56,324 bases of DNA from Sphingomonas aurantiaca (GCF_003050705.1 NZ_QAOG01000010.1:1-56324); one strand, 5' to 3'; positions 33,732-42,257 are shown, counted from the stretch's first letter. A program made the numbers and translations. Notes: a model not told the origin generated them from the letters alone.

Positions 33732-34159
33732 CAGGCGATGCGCTGGCCCGAAGCATCCACAACCTGTTCGCCGTCTTCCTTGGCAAACGCGCCCTGTTGG
33801 GCATCAGGCAGCAGATCGAGGACCGCTTCGGACGGTCGGCACAGCTTCACGCCGAGCGGCGAGACGACCAGCGGCCGGTTAATGAGGACCGGATGCGCCA
33901 TCATCGCGTCCACCAGCGTGTCGTCTGACAGCGCATCGTCACCAAGGCCCAGCTCCGCATAGGGCGTCCCCTTCTCGCGTAGCAGATCGCGGGGCGTGAT
34001 CCCGGCGCGGTCGATCAGCTCGACCAGCAACGCGCGCGAGGGTGGGGTTTTCAGATATTCGATGACGTGCGGCTCGATGCCAGCATTGCGGATCATCGCC
34101 AGCGTGTTGCGCGACGTGCCGCACTCGGGGTTGTGATAGATCACGATATCGACGGCCAC
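33731..34159 (-). CDS. arsC: ArsC arsenate reductase, glutaredoxin type
   Basis: A 142-aa reductase of the E. coli R773 type. The active-site loop HNPECGTSRNTL carries the catalytic Cys at about 13; LREKGTPYAEL and PLVVSPLGVKLCRP follow. Arg residues of the arsenate site are in place. GTG 34159 is used, with AAAGGA upstream and the normal 141-142 aa length. This is the intact version of the gene broken at 2679-2850. Confidence 0.93.
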   Translation of the reverse strand: MAVDIVIYHNPECGTSRNTLAMIRNAGIEPHVIEYLKTPPSRALLVELIDRAGITPRDLLREKGTPYAELGLGDDALSDDTLVDAMMAHPVLINRPLVVSPLGVKLCRPSEAVLDLLPDAQQGAFAKEDGEQVVDASGQRIA

Positions 34160-34170
34160 GGGGCGTCCTT

Positions 34171-34503
34171 TCAGCAGCAGGGGGTGAGTTCGGCCAGGAG
34201 CGGCGCACACAGTTCAGGCGAGCCGGCACAGCAATCCTTGACGAGGAACAGCGTTAGCGCGCGCAGCCCGTCTAGATCGGCACGGTAAATAATCGACCGG
34301 CTATGCCGTTCCGAGCGCACGATGCCGGCGCGCGCGAGAATGCCGAGGTGCGCGGACATGGTGTTCTGCGGCACGTCGAGCTGACGGGCAATTTCACCCG
34401 CCGCCATGCCGTCCGGTTCGTGGCGAACCAGCAGGCGAAACACGTCGAGGCGTGTGCCTTGCGCGAGCGCACCAAGCGCAATGATAGCCGAATCGTTATC
34501 CAT
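34171..34503 (-). CDS. arsR: ArsR-family repressor of the arsenic operon
   Basis: A 110-aa winged-helix repressor heading arsR-arsC-arsB-ynfA-arsH. HTH includes QNTMSAHLGILARAG; thiols for As(III) lie in KDCCAG, ELC and the terminal TPCC, a C-terminal site rather than the helix-3 CVC site of R773 ArsR. About 89 percent identical to the copy at 2336-2668. An AT-rich stretch with CATA/TATG arms lies directly upstream and is the likely operator. Confidence 0.92.
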   Translation of the reverse strand: MDNDSAIIALGALAQGTRLDVFRLLVRHEPDGMAAGEIARQLDVPQNTMSAHLGILARAGIVRSERHSRSIIYRADLDGLRALTLFLVKDCCAGSPELCAPLLAELTPCC

Positions 34504-34651
34504 GCATCCGGCATAGCGGATATGTTAAGTTATGAAAGCTCTCACGATCTTCAAACCACTATCGATTCCGACAACGCCCTGCACCGACATGAAAGCGGCA
34601 GGCGTAAAGACCATGCCGGCCACGACATGTCGGGCATGAAAAGTAAATGGG

Positions 34652-34676
34652 AGGGAGGCGTCCGCGCCTCCCTCTT
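34652..34676. terminator. bidirectional hairpin terminator
   Basis: Perfect stem AGGGAGGCG (34652-34660) and CGCCTCCCT (34665-34673) with loop TCCG, followed on the plus strand by CTTTT. It directly follows the DUF411 gene stop on the minus strand and separates the copper block from the ars promoter. Confidence 0.7.
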
Positions 34677-35120
34677 TTAATGGCGGGCGAACACCTTGCG
34701 TCCGGTTGGTCCGAACGCGATCACCTCATAGGGCTGTGCGTTCATGCCCGGCATTTCCATGCCAGGTGATCCCACCGGCATACCCGGCACGGCAAGCCCG
34801 TTTACGCCTTTGGGATGCTGGGCAAGCACCCGTTTCATGTCGGCAATCGGTACATGGCCCTCAAATGCCATACCGTCGACTACCGCGGTGTGACATGAAC
34901 TGAGGTCGGCGGGGACACCCATCTTGCGCTGAAGCACATCGCGGTGAGCGTCATCGATGATCTGCACGTTGCGCCCGAACTGCTGACGGACCTGCTTGGC
35001 CCACTGCTCGCAACAGCCGCACCCTGGATCGCGGTGCATGGCAATGCTGTTCGCCGCTAAGGCCACAGCCGGGGTCATCATCGCTGCGGCGACGATCGCA
35101 CTCCGGATCGTAAACTTCAT
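34677..35120 (-). CDS. DUF411 periplasmic protein, copper-associated
   Basis: A 147-aa secreted protein. Signal peptide (1-23, ending ALAA), then HRDPGCGCCEQWAKQV, the family CxCC motif that could bind Cu, and SSCHTAVVDGM. The C-terminal third is Met-rich (PGMPVGSPGMEMPGM). DUF411 genes accompany copper resistance operons. It is last in the copA-copB-PepSY-DUF305-DUF411 series and is followed by a strong terminator. Confidence 0.85.
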   Translation of the reverse strand: MKFTIRSAIVAAAMMTPAVALAANSIAMHRDPGCGCCEQWAKQVRQQFGRNVQIIDDAHRDVLQRKMGVPADLSSCHTAVVDGMAFEGHVPIADMKRVLAQHPKGVNGLAVPGMPVGSPGMEMPGMNAQPYEVIAFGPTGRKVFARH

Positions 35121-35133
35121 TGCTAAACTCCTT

Positions 35134-35163
35134 TGGTGAAGCCCCGCCCGGGGGCGGGGTTCC
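35134..35163. terminator. GC-rich hairpin between DUF305 and DUF411 genes
   Basis: Arms CCCCGCC (about 35142-35148) and GGCGGGG (about 35153-35159) form a strong hairpin in the 54-bp gap. Without a clear T-run on the minus strand it may attenuate or stabilise the transcript rather than end it. Confidence 0.45.
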
Positions 35164-35174
35164 TGCCAGCGGCC

Positions 35175-35564
35175 TTATTGGGCGCGCTTGCCATGCGACT
35201 TGAGCCAGCCCTGAAGCTCGGCGATGTCCTTTTCCTGCTTCGTAATGGTCATCTGCGCCATCCGCTTCGTGTCGGCATCCTTCGCGTCCCGAAGCGCCAC
35301 GCGCGACATGGTAACGGCTCCACGATGATGTTCGATCATCTTGCGGGTCCACATCTCCGATGCGTCTCCCTGCTTCGCGGCCATCATCTTCTGATGCATG
35401 TCCATCTCGGATGCGGCGTAAGGATTGCCCGGATCATTCATCATCTTGGAATGATCCATTCCCTGCATCTGGCTATGATCCATGCCCGCCATGCTGCTCT
35501 GTGCGGCAAGCGGACTGGCGGCGAGCGCTGCGGCTAACATGCCGATCGTGGTAATGGTCTTCAT
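35175..35564 (-). CDS. DUF305 periplasmic protein (copper cluster copy)
   Basis: A 129-aa secreted protein with a signal peptide ending AAQ, a His/Met-rich stretch (SMAGMDHSQMQGMDHSKMM) and the DUF305 core with MIEHHRGAVTMSRVAL. DUF305 belongs to the ferritin-like four-helix group and is common beside copper genes. The Met/His string is suited to Cu(I)/Cu(II) binding. A second, different DUF305 gene lies at 52817-53197. Confidence 0.85.
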   Translation of the reverse strand: MKTITTIGMLAAALAASPLAAQSSMAGMDHSQMQGMDHSKMMNDPGNPYAASEMDMHQKMMAAKQGDASEMWTRKMIEHHRGAVTMSRVALRDAKDADTKRMAQMTITKQEKDIAELQGWLKSHGKRAQ

Positions 35565-35600
35565 AGTCGTTCTCCCGAGGTATCCCCCACCTAGAGAGAG

Positions 35601-36347
35601 TTACGCGGCAACGTCGTGCACCCCTTGGACTTTTCTTTGCCTGCGGCGCGGCCAGCGCATGTAGAGCAGCACCACGCCTGCCACCGCAAGGGCTAGCCCC
35701 CCAGCTGCAAATGCCATCATCCAAGGGGTGTTGAAGTTCTCATGGTTTTTCCAGTCCATGATGTGGAGGCCCCAGAAAAAATCATAGAGCCGCCACGTAC
35801 CCGTTCGGACACCGACAATCCTACCGTTCTCCGGTGACACGAACACGCGCGTCGTCTCGGCGTCCTCGAACTCCACACGCCAGACCGGCAGTTTGCCACG
35901 AAACTCCGTGCTCGCTGTTCGAGCAAACATGACGGACGCAACAGGGACACCGGGGCCGCGATATGCCGCGCGTGCAACTCGTAGCGCAAAGGGCGCATCG
36001 ATACGCTGCATCGGCAAACCGGTCCGGGCGTCGTGCATCCGGACCGTGCCGTTAGCCATCGTCAACTCGGCGACGGGTTGTCCGAACAAGGTCGTGTAGC
36101 GCAGTTCGCGCACCGGGCCGGGGGCAGCGCCCAACACCGATGCCGGGGAAGCAAACTCCTGAGCCGGATCGATCGTCGCCGTGTTCTCGCGTGCAACGAG
36201 GTGTTCTCCTCGTACCCGCTCGATCGGCAGGATGCTCATCAACAAGCCGCTGGAGAACCAGAGCAGTAGCTGCACCCCGATAATCAGTGCCAGCCAGCGA
36301 TGAAGCTTGCTGGCACCGACATGAAGGCGGAGCCTGCCGCTCCTCAG
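35601..36347 (-). CDS. PepSY-domain membrane protein, CTG start proposed
   Basis: About 248 aa. The N-terminal helix (KLHRWLALIIGVQLLLWFSSGLL split over 15-40) and a C-terminal helix (GGLALAVAGVVLLYMRWP) bracket a periplasmic PepSY region. The only ATG/GTG in frame (GTG 36275) would cut off the start of the first helix and the conserved LHRW. A CTG at 36347 overlaps the copB stop as CTGA and keeps it, so it is proposed. PepSY_TM proteins in copper operons are thought to act as reductases or regulators of surface enzymes. Confidence 0.7.
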   Translation of the reverse strand: MRSGRLRLHVGASKLHRWLALIIGVQLLLWFSSGLLMSILPIERVRGEHLVARENTATIDPAQEFASPASVLGAAPGPVRELRYTTLFGQPVAELTMANGTVRMHDARTGLPMQRIDAPFALRVARAAYRGPGVPVASVMFARTASTEFRGKLPVWRVEFEDAETTRVFVSPENGRIVGVRTGTWRLYDFFWGLHIMDWKNHENFNTPWMMAFAAGGLALAVAGVVLLYMRWPRRRQRKVQGVHDVAA

Positions 36348-37555
36348 AACCAGGTCCTCACGCCGGCAACGAAGCTGAAGCCGCCCGTGTCATCACCGCG
36401 TGCTCTCGTGAAGCGTGCCGTGTCGCCGAATTGCCTTTCCCACGACACGCCGATGTAGGGCGCAAACTCACGCGACTTTTCGTAGCGCAGCCTGAGCCCG
36501 AGTTCGAGGTCCGTAAGCCCCGATCCGATGCCGTCCTGGCGCACGTCTTGGGCTGCAAAGTTGGCTTCCACGCGAGGCTGAAGGACGAAGAATTGTGTCA
36601 CTCGCTCGTCGTACCATGCCTCGGCTCGGCCAAGCACGTCGCCCTTGTCAGAAAGGAACAGTGCCCCCTCGACGTCGAACCAATAGGGCGCAAGCCCCTC
36701 GATCCCGACCGTCGCGTAGGTGCGAGAAGGGTTCGGCTTGAAGTCGTAGCGGACGCCCGCCTGAAGGTTCCAATAGGGATCGAGCGCACGGCTGTAGAGC
36801 GCCTGCACCTCGGCCGCTTCGAGCGGTTTGCCAAATGTGCCCTCGCCTTCGCTCTTCAGGGTGAGACGGTTGATGTCTCCCCCGATCCAAGCCTCGCCAT
36901 CCCATCGATAGCCGTCCCCGCCTTTGCGCGCCTGATACTCGGCAAGGTTGAAGAGCACTTGGTAGTAGGTCATTCCGCCATGCTCGCGGCGCAGGTCGCG
37001 GTTGGCATCGCTCATGGCTGCCTCGCCGTAATAGCGAGACGCTGCCAGCACCGGAGATGGTGCAGGCGCGGGCGCATTGCCCGGCTTCAGGTCTGTACCG
37101 ACAGGCACGGTCGCCATTCCCGGCATTGAAGACATGTCATGCTGCGTTGGCTGGCCGGGTGCCATATCCATGCCGGGCATCGCCGACATATCATGGCCGG
37201 TGTGCTCGCCTGTTGCGGTAGCCGGAGCAGGGTTCATGCCTGACATTTGGGACATGTCGTGGCCGGCGTGCGGATCGGCCGCGTTCGCACCGCTCATGTC
37301 CATGCCGGGCATCGTGTGTTCGGCATGTGGATCGGCTGCAGGCTTGGAGGGACGCTTTGCCGGGACCTTCCTAGTCGCTGCCTTCTTGGCAGGGGCCCGC
37401 TTTGTGGCCGGTCTCGATCTAGCGGTCGGTTTTTTCGCCGGCATTTTCATGCCCGGCATGCTCATGCCCGGCATCATTGAATGGTCCATCGTCTGCGCCG
37501 TGGCAGGTGCCGTGGCGACCAGCGCGCCGATCCCGGCGAGAAGCAGCGCCTTCAT
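36344..37555 (-). CDS. copB: CopB outer-membrane copper resistance protein
   Basis: A 403-aa protein. Signal peptide ending ATAQ; a Met/His-rich N-terminal region (about 20-170) with repeats such as MPGMDMSG and GHDMSAMPGMDM and a Lys/Arg/Pro linker; then the CopB beta-barrel domain from YYGEAAMSDANRDLRREHGG to the terminal Phe (GVRTWF), typical of outer-membrane proteins. ATG 37555 overlaps the copA stop (ATGA). It should retain or export copper with CopA. Confidence 0.92.
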   Translation of the reverse strand: MKALLLAGIGALVATAPATAQTMDHSMMPGMSMPGMKMPAKKPTARSRPATKRAPAKKAATRKVPAKRPSKPAADPHAEHTMPGMDMSGANAADPHAGHDMSQMSGMNPAPATATGEHTGHDMSAMPGMDMAPGQPTQHDMSSMPGMATVPVGTDLKPGNAPAPAPSPVLAASRYYGEAAMSDANRDLRREHGGMTYYQVLFNLAEYQARKGGDGYRWDGEAWIGGDINRLTLKSEGEGTFGKPLEAAEVQALYSRALDPYWNLQAGVRYDFKPNPSRTYATVGIEGLAPYWFDVEGALFLSDKGDVLGRAEAWYDERVTQFFVLQPRVEANFAAQDVRQDGIGSGLTDLELGLRLRYEKSREFAPYIGVSWERQFGDTARFTRARGDDTGGFSFVAGVRTWF

Positions 37556-39489
37556 GCCGCCTCTCCCTTCGCCGAACGGACCTGGACGACCTGCATCATG
37601 CCCGCGTGCATGTGGTAGAGCATGTGGCAGTGGAATGCCCAATCGCCCTCGTTGGCGGTCACGTCCCAACTGACCTTGCCCCCCGGTTGGACCATGACGG
37701 TATGCTTTCTCGGGCTGTACGCGCCGTGCCCCGTCACCAATTCGAAGAAGTGGCCGTGCAAGTGGATCGGGTGGCCCATCATCGTGTCGTTGACCAGCGT
37801 GACGCGGACGCGCTCGCCAGCAAGAAATGGGATCGGTGCCTTCACCTCGGACAGCTTTTCACCGTCGAGCGCCCACATGTAGCGTTCCATGTTGCCGGTA
37901 AGGTGGATCTGCACCTCGCGCGACGGCGCGCGCAGATCGGGATTGCGATCGACCGCGACCAGATCGCGGTAATTCAGCACACGATGCCCGACATTCTCCA
38001 GACCCTGACCGGGGTCGCCGGTACGATCCATCGGCATCGGCGAGATGGTCTGGACACCCGGCCCCTTCTTCACGCCCGGCGCTTTCGAAAAGTCGCGCAT
38101 GTTCATGTCCATGCCCGCCATGCCGCCCATTGCCATACCACCTGCGGCGTCGGGCGCACCTGCCATGCCTGGCATCGTAGCACCCGACTGCATCGCGCCG
38201 TGATCCATCCCGGCCATTCCGCCCGCGCCGGCACCGGCAGCACCGTGGTCCATCTGCGCGTGGTCCATCGCAGCGGCGGGCTTTTCAGCCGTGGCCATTG
38301 ATCCGTGATCCATTCCAGGCATGCCACTATGGTCCATGCCCTGCATCGAACCGCCGCCCGACATATCCATGTTCATGTCCATCCCCATGTCCTTCATGGT
38401 GGCGACAGGGCGCTTGCGAAGTGGAGGGACTTCAGCGGCCATGCCTTCGCGGGGGCTTAGCGTTGCGCGCGCCATGCCGGACCTGTCCACGCTCTCACCG
38501 ACCAGCGTGTAGGCGCGCTCGTCCGATGGAGTGACGATCACGTCGTAGGTCTCGGCCACGCCGATCTGGAACTCGTCGACCTCAACGGGACGGACGTTGA
38601 GGCCGTCCGCCTGGACAACGCTCAGCTTCAACCCCGGAATCCGGACGTTGAAGGTCGTCATCGCGGACGCATTGATGACACGCAGCCGCACCCGCTCGCC
38701 CGGCCTGAACAGCCCCGTCCAATTGTCCTGCGGCCCATGCCCGTTGACGAGATAGGTGTAGTTTGAACCCGTCACGTCGGCGACGTCGGTCGGGTCCATC
38801 CGCATCTTGCCCCAATCGAGGCGATCCTTGAGCGGCTGGTCCTCGCCCTTGAGCAGGCCGGCGAGCGTCTGCTGCTGCCGGTTGAAATAGCCCGACTGCT
38901 TCTTGAGCTTCATGAAGATGCGATGCGGGTGGAGCTGGCTGTGGTCGGACAGCACGATAACGTGCTCGCGATCCGACTGGATCGGGTCAACGCCCTTGGG
39001 GTCGATCACGATGGGGCCGTAGAGCCCCATCTGCTCCTGCAACCCGGAATGGCTGTGATACCAATAGGTGCCGGCCTGCACGATCGGGAACTCGTAGGTG
39101 AAGGTCGTGCGCTTATCGATGCCGGGGAAGGCAACGCCCGGCACGCCGTCCATCTGGAACGGCACGATCAGGCCGTGCCAGTGCAACGAGGTCTGCTCAT
39201 CAAGACCGTTCTCGACATGCAGCCGCACGGTCTGACCTTCCCGCAGCCGGATCAGCGGTGCGGGCACAGTGCCGTTAATGCCGATGGCGTGGCTCTGCCG
39301 TCCGTCGATCATCATCATCTGGTGCGCGACCCGGAGCCGGATTTCATCACCCGATACAGTAGGCAGCGGCTTCACAATACCAGCGGAAACAGGCTGCGCC
39401 CATGCCGGCATATATGCCGACAGCGCAACACCGCCTCCTGCAAGAGTGGCACCGCGCAGCAATTGGCGGCGGTCTAGAACGCGCGACAT
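37552..39489 (-). CDS. copA: CopA periplasmic multicopper oxidase
   Basis: A 645-aa oxidase with a twin-arginine signal (DRRQLLRGATL). Copper sites are intact: HWHG and WYHSHSG in the first cupredoxin domain, HPIHLHGHFF and HCHMLYHMHAGM at the C-terminus. A Met/His-rich insert (about 365-460, MDHSGMPGMDHGSM and similar) can bind extra Cu(I). It oxidises Cu(I) and sequesters copper in the periplasm. It is the first structural gene after the ECF unit, 43 nt downstream. Confidence 0.94.
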   Translation of the reverse strand: MSRVLDRRQLLRGATLAGGGVALSAYMPAWAQPVSAGIVKPLPTVSGDEIRLRVAHQMMMIDGRQSHAIGINGTVPAPLIRLREGQTVRLHVENGLDEQTSLHWHGLIVPFQMDGVPGVAFPGIDKRTTFTYEFPIVQAGTYWYHSHSGLQEQMGLYGPIVIDPKGVDPIQSDREHVIVLSDHSQLHPHRIFMKLKKQSGYFNRQQQTLAGLLKGEDQPLKDRLDWGKMRMDPTDVADVTGSNYTYLVNGHGPQDNWTGLFRPGERVRLRVINASAMTTFNVRIPGLKLSVVQADGLNVRPVEVDEFQIGVAETYDVIVTPSDERAYTLVGESVDRSGMARATLSPREGMAAEVPPLRKRPVATMKDMGMDMNMDMSGGGSMQGMDHSGMPGMDHGSMATAEKPAAAMDHAQMDHGAAGAGAGGMAGMDHGAMQSGATMPGMAGAPDAAGGMAMGGMAGMDMNMRDFSKAPGVKKGPGVQTISPMPMDRTGDPGQGLENVGHRVLNYRDLVAVDRNPDLRAPSREVQIHLTGNMERYMWALDGEKLSEVKAPIPFLAGERVRVTLVNDTMMGHPIHLHGHFFELVTGHGAYSPRKHTVMVQPGGKVSWDVTANEGDWAFHCHMLYHMHAGMMQVVQVRSAKGEAA

Positions 39490-39532
39490 GGTAGCTCCTT
39501 GGGATTGAGCCGCTGCCGGCCCGTCTCACCTC

Positions 39533-40126
39533 TTACGCGTCCCGTGCGCCTACCCCTTGGTTCTCTTTCAAATTTTCGGCGAGGCGCGCGCGAGCCCGAT
39601 ATAGCCTGGTTTCGACCGCCTTCTGGCTGATCCCCAATACATCGGCCGTTTCCGCCTGGCTCAAACCCTCGATCGTGCGGAGCACCAACGGTTCTTTGAG
39701 ATTCATCGGCAAGGTCGCGATGGCGCGCGTCACTTTGGCAAGTTCCTGCCGATCGGCTGCTGCGTCATCGATTGCTACCTGATCGTCCGCGATCGTCTCG
39801 GCCTGTTCGTCGAGCGGTGCGGCAAAGGAGAAAAACCGACGGACCGCGCGCTTCCTTGCCCAATCCCGGCATTTGTTGACGGCGATCGTAGAAAGCCATG
39901 CTTTCATCGCCCGCTGTGTATCGTAGCGCGGCATCGCCTGATGCGCCGCGACAAACGTCTCTTGAACCAAATCGAGCGCTTCGTCGGCCTCGCCGACAAA
40001 GGCGCGCGCGAGCCGGAATATAGGCTGACGATAGCGACGCATGATTTCGGAGAATGCCGCTTGTCGGCCAGCGATGCTGAGCGTCGCCAGTTCGCCGTCG
40101 GACAGGGTGGTCCAATCGAGGCTCAC
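39533..40126 (-). CDS. ECF sigma factor, CnrH-like, of the copper cluster
   Basis: A 197-aa sigma-70 family ECF factor. Region 2 covers AFSEIMRRYRQPIFRLARAF and DLVQETFVAAHQAMPRY; region 4 covers LPMNLKEPLVLRTIEGLSQ and GISQKAVETRLYRARARL. It is third in the order anti-sigma (40560), sensor (40123), sigma, each overlapping by ATGA, as in cnrYXH of Cupriavidus. Its likely target is the operon itself and copA-copB downstream; the promoter motif was not identified with confidence. Confidence 0.87.
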   Translation of the reverse strand: MSLDWTTLSDGELATLSIAGRQAAFSEIMRRYRQPIFRLARAFVGEADEALDLVQETFVAAHQAMPRYDTQRAMKAWLSTIAVNKCRDWARKRAVRRFFSFAAPLDEQAETIADDQVAIDDAAADRQELAKVTRAIATLPMNLKEPLVLRTIEGLSQAETADVLGISQKAVETRLYRARARLAENLKENQGVGARDA

Positions 40127-40563
40127 CCCTGGTCGTCGGTGAGCGCCTTCACCACCGCAGCATCGAATTGGGGGGTCTGATCCGGGCGCAAAAGCTGCCG
40201 CATGGCGAAGATATGCGCCAACGTTGCCTTCTGTAACTCGCCCATCGCCGCATGACTCTGATCGACCGCGGCGGTCACCTTGGGGCCGTTGCCATGCTCG
40301 GTCTCAATGGCCTCGGCTAGCCGTGCATTGTCCGCGCGCATTTCCAATTCCAGCGCGTGGCGTTGCACCGCGAACCGGTCCTCTAGGCTTTTCAGCCGGG
40401 CCTGCTGATTGCCATCAAGCGCCAGCTTATGGTGCAGGACCTCGTGCAAGGCGGTGCCCGGTTGCTTAGGCTGGGGCAGCAACACGCGCGCAAGAAATAC
40501 GCCTGCGATAGCCGCGAGGAAGGCCAGTACAACGCAGACGATAAGCCGCTTGGTCGATGTCAT
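40123..40563 (-). CDS. CnrX-like periplasmic metal sensor
   Basis: A 146-aa protein with one N-terminal transmembrane helix (about 8-27) and a helical periplasmic domain. HEVLHHKLALDGNQQARLKSLE and MRADNARLAEAIETEHGNG fit the metal_resist/CnrX four-helix hairpin, with His residues at the positions that bind metal in CnrX. It would release the anti-sigma when metal binds. Copper is inferred as the signal from the adjoining genes. Confidence 0.8.
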   Translation of the reverse strand: MTSTKRLIVCVVLAFLAAIAGVFLARVLLPQPKQPGTALHEVLHHKLALDGNQQARLKSLEDRFAVQRHALELEMRADNARLAEAIETEHGNGPKVTAAVDQSHAAMGELQKATLAHIFAMRQLLRPDQTPQFDAAVVKALTDDQG

Positions 40564-40832
40564 GGCTCACCAATCAGCAAGACCGATGGCGCCAGTGGTG
40601 ATGCGCCCCCGAGCGGCGAAAGCGACACCGCAGGGCTGGCGGTCGCCGGAAGTTCCGCGCCAACCATGCCGATCGCGAGCGCTGCGACCATCACGCCCCC
40701 GACGCCCAATCCGGTCAACCGTGCGACGGGCTGCGCACCGATGCGTGCGAACACCTGCGCTTCGATCCCGTCCAGCGATGCCGGCACGGGTGCGCCCGCG
40801 AGCCTCGCCAATGTTCTGTCTAGATCGTCCAT
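40560..40832 (-). CDS. CnrY-like membrane anti-sigma factor
   Basis: A 90-aa protein. The short cytoplasmic N-terminus (MDDLDRTLARLAGAPVPASL) is the sort of segment by which CnrY/NccY binds its sigma; one transmembrane helix follows (about 43-64, GLGVGGVMVAALAIGMVGA). The tail is periplasmic. ATG 40832 has GGAG at 8 nt; a GTG at 40841 is less likely. Identification relies on layout and size more than on residues. Confidence 0.68.
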   Translation of the reverse strand: MDDLDRTLARLAGAPVPASLDGIEAQVFARIGAQPVARLTGLGVGGVMVAALAIGMVGAELPATASPAVSLSPLGGASPLAPSVLLIGEP

Positions 40833-40880
40833 GCTGTCCACTCCGCGCCTCTACCACTTGTTACGCAGCGATGCCCATCA

Positions 40881-40904
40881 CCCCTCGACTTCCGTCATGA
40901 GGGG
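40881..40904. promoter_or_regulatory. inverted repeat in the cnrY/copC divergent promoter
   Basis: Arms CCCCTC (40881-40886) and GAGGGG (40899-40904) with a 12-nt spacer lie between the divergent ECF operon and copCD. It may be an operator or part of overlapping promoters; the regulator is unknown. Confidence 0.35.
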
Positions 40905-40954
40905 CGAGCGGCCGGGCCGCGTAGAACAGGCACGAACCTGATCGGAGTATTCCC

Positions 40955-41326
40955 ATGCGTCGCGTCTTCCTTCCTACCGCTGTCGTCCTTCTCGGCCTTG
41001 CCGGAGCCGCCCAGGCCCATCCCAAACTCGTATCCGCATCCCCGGCACCGAATGCGATGGTCGCGAAGCCCGCCAATGTCACACTGCGCTTCAGCGAGAA
41101 GCTGATGCCCAAGTTTTCCGGTGCGGATCTGATGATGACCGGGCATGGCGGCATGACGCACGCACCAATGAAAGTCGTCGGGACCGCAACTGTCGGCTCG
41201 GACGGTCGCACCCTCGTCGTCACGCCCAAGTCGCCGCTCGGCGCGGGTAGCTATAAGCTTGCCTGGCATGTGGTCTCGACCGACACACACCGCATCACCG
41301 GAAACTACGCCTTCACGGTGAAGTAA
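40955..41326 (+). CDS. copC: CopC periplasmic copper carrier
   Basis: A 123-aa cupredoxin-like protein. After signal cleavage (AQA) the mature chain starts HPKL, giving the N-terminal amino plus His1 Cu(II) ligand set, with the distal DTHR His. A middle MMTGHGGMTHAPM segment could hold Cu(I). It hands copper to CopD or CopA. It diverges from the ECF operon and is followed immediately by copD. Confidence 0.92.
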   Translation: MRRVFLPTAVVLLGLAGAAQAHPKLVSASPAPNAMVAKPANVTLRFSEKLMPKFSGADLMMTGHGGMTHAPMKVVGTATVGSDGRTLVVTPKSPLGAGSYKLAWHVVSTDTHRITGNYAFTVK

Positions 41327-41327
41327 G

Positions 41328-42257
41328 GTGGAAGCCGACTGGCCGCTGATCGCGGTTCGCTTCGCGCTTTACGTGACGCTGAGCGGGCTGTTCGGCCTCT
41401 CGGCATTCGGCCTCTACGGGTTGAAGGTCGGTGAGCGCGGCAACGCGCTTGCCTTCCGCCCTTGGCTGTTCGGGACCGGGCTTCTCGCCCTGCTATTCTC
41501 CGGCATAGCGGTCGCGCTGCTCGCAGCCGCGATGGCAGGTGCACCTCCGTGGCCGATCGATCGGGAAGCAGTCGGAATGCTGCTCTCTGACTCCGCAACG
41601 GGCACGGCATGGAAAGTACGCATGATCGCGCTCTTGGTGGCGTCTATCGCTGCCCTAATAGCGGCGCGGCGCACGATGCCGCTTGGCTTGGTCGCCATCT
41701 TTTCCGGCGTCGCTCTCGCAACGCTCGCCTGGACGGGGCACGGGGCGATGGACGAAGGCGCGACCGGGTGGGTGCATCTGGCGGCCGATATCCTCCATCT
41801 CCTGAGCGCTGGTGCGTGGGTGGGAGCGCTGCTCGGGCTTGGGCTGCTGGTGACACGACCAGCGCGGCGCACCGATGCCGCCCACCTCGCACTGACCTAT
41901 CGAGCGCTGCACGGGTTCGGTCTGACCGGCACGATTGTCGTCGGTACGATCGTCATCACCGGCCTCATCAACGCTTGGCTGTTGGTTGGCCTTGGCAATC
42001 TCCCGACCCTCGGCACGACGGTCTACGGCAGGCTCTTGATCGCCAAGCTTGTGCTGTTGGGTGGGATGCTCGGACTCGCTTCGCTTAACCGCTTCCGCTT
42101 TACACCGGCATTCGAACGATCGGTGTCAGCAGGCGATTATAAAGGCGCGCTGCGAACCTTGCGAACAAGTCTTGCAGTCGAGGCTTCGTGCGTGGTCGCG
42201 ATCCTCGTGCTGGTAGGTTGGCTCGGCACGCTCGAACCCCCTGCGTCGGCCATGTAG
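41328..42257 (+). CDS. copD: CopD inner-membrane copper protein
   Basis: A 309-aa protein with eight transmembrane helices. His residues in GHGAMDEGATGWVHLAADIL and ALHGFGLTG fit the CopD copper pathway. It starts at GTG 41328, 1 nt after the copC stop with TAAGG overlapping. In copCD pairs it is believed to bring copper into the cytoplasm. The copper ATPase follows after a new promoter. Confidence 0.88.
   Translation: MEADWPLIAVRFALYVTLSGLFGLSAFGLYGLKVGERGNALAFRPWLFGTGLLALLFSGIAVALLAAAMAGAPPWPIDREAVGMLLSDSATGTAWKVRMIALLVASIAALIAARRTMPLGLVAIFSGVALATLAWTGHGAMDEGATGWVHLAADILHLLSAGAWVGALLGLGLLVTRPARRTDAAHLALTYRALHGFGLTGTIVVGTIVITGLINAWLLVGLGNLPTLGTTVYGRLLIAKLVLLGGMLGLASLNRFRFTPAFERSVSAGDYKGALRTLRTSLAVEASCVVAILVLVGWLGTLEPPASAM

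Noticed and set aside
34510..34679. Small plus-strand frame ending in GHDMSGMK upstream of the ars operon
   Set aside because: Although Met/His-rich, it runs into the terminator stem without a stop at a sensible place and lacks a start with ribosome-binding site.
35598..40862. GCGTAA(C/G) before DUF305, copA and cnrY as a shared ECF -35 element
   Set aside because: Two of three copies coincide with GCG-TAA stop codons of upstream genes and the distances to starts vary, so chance is likely.
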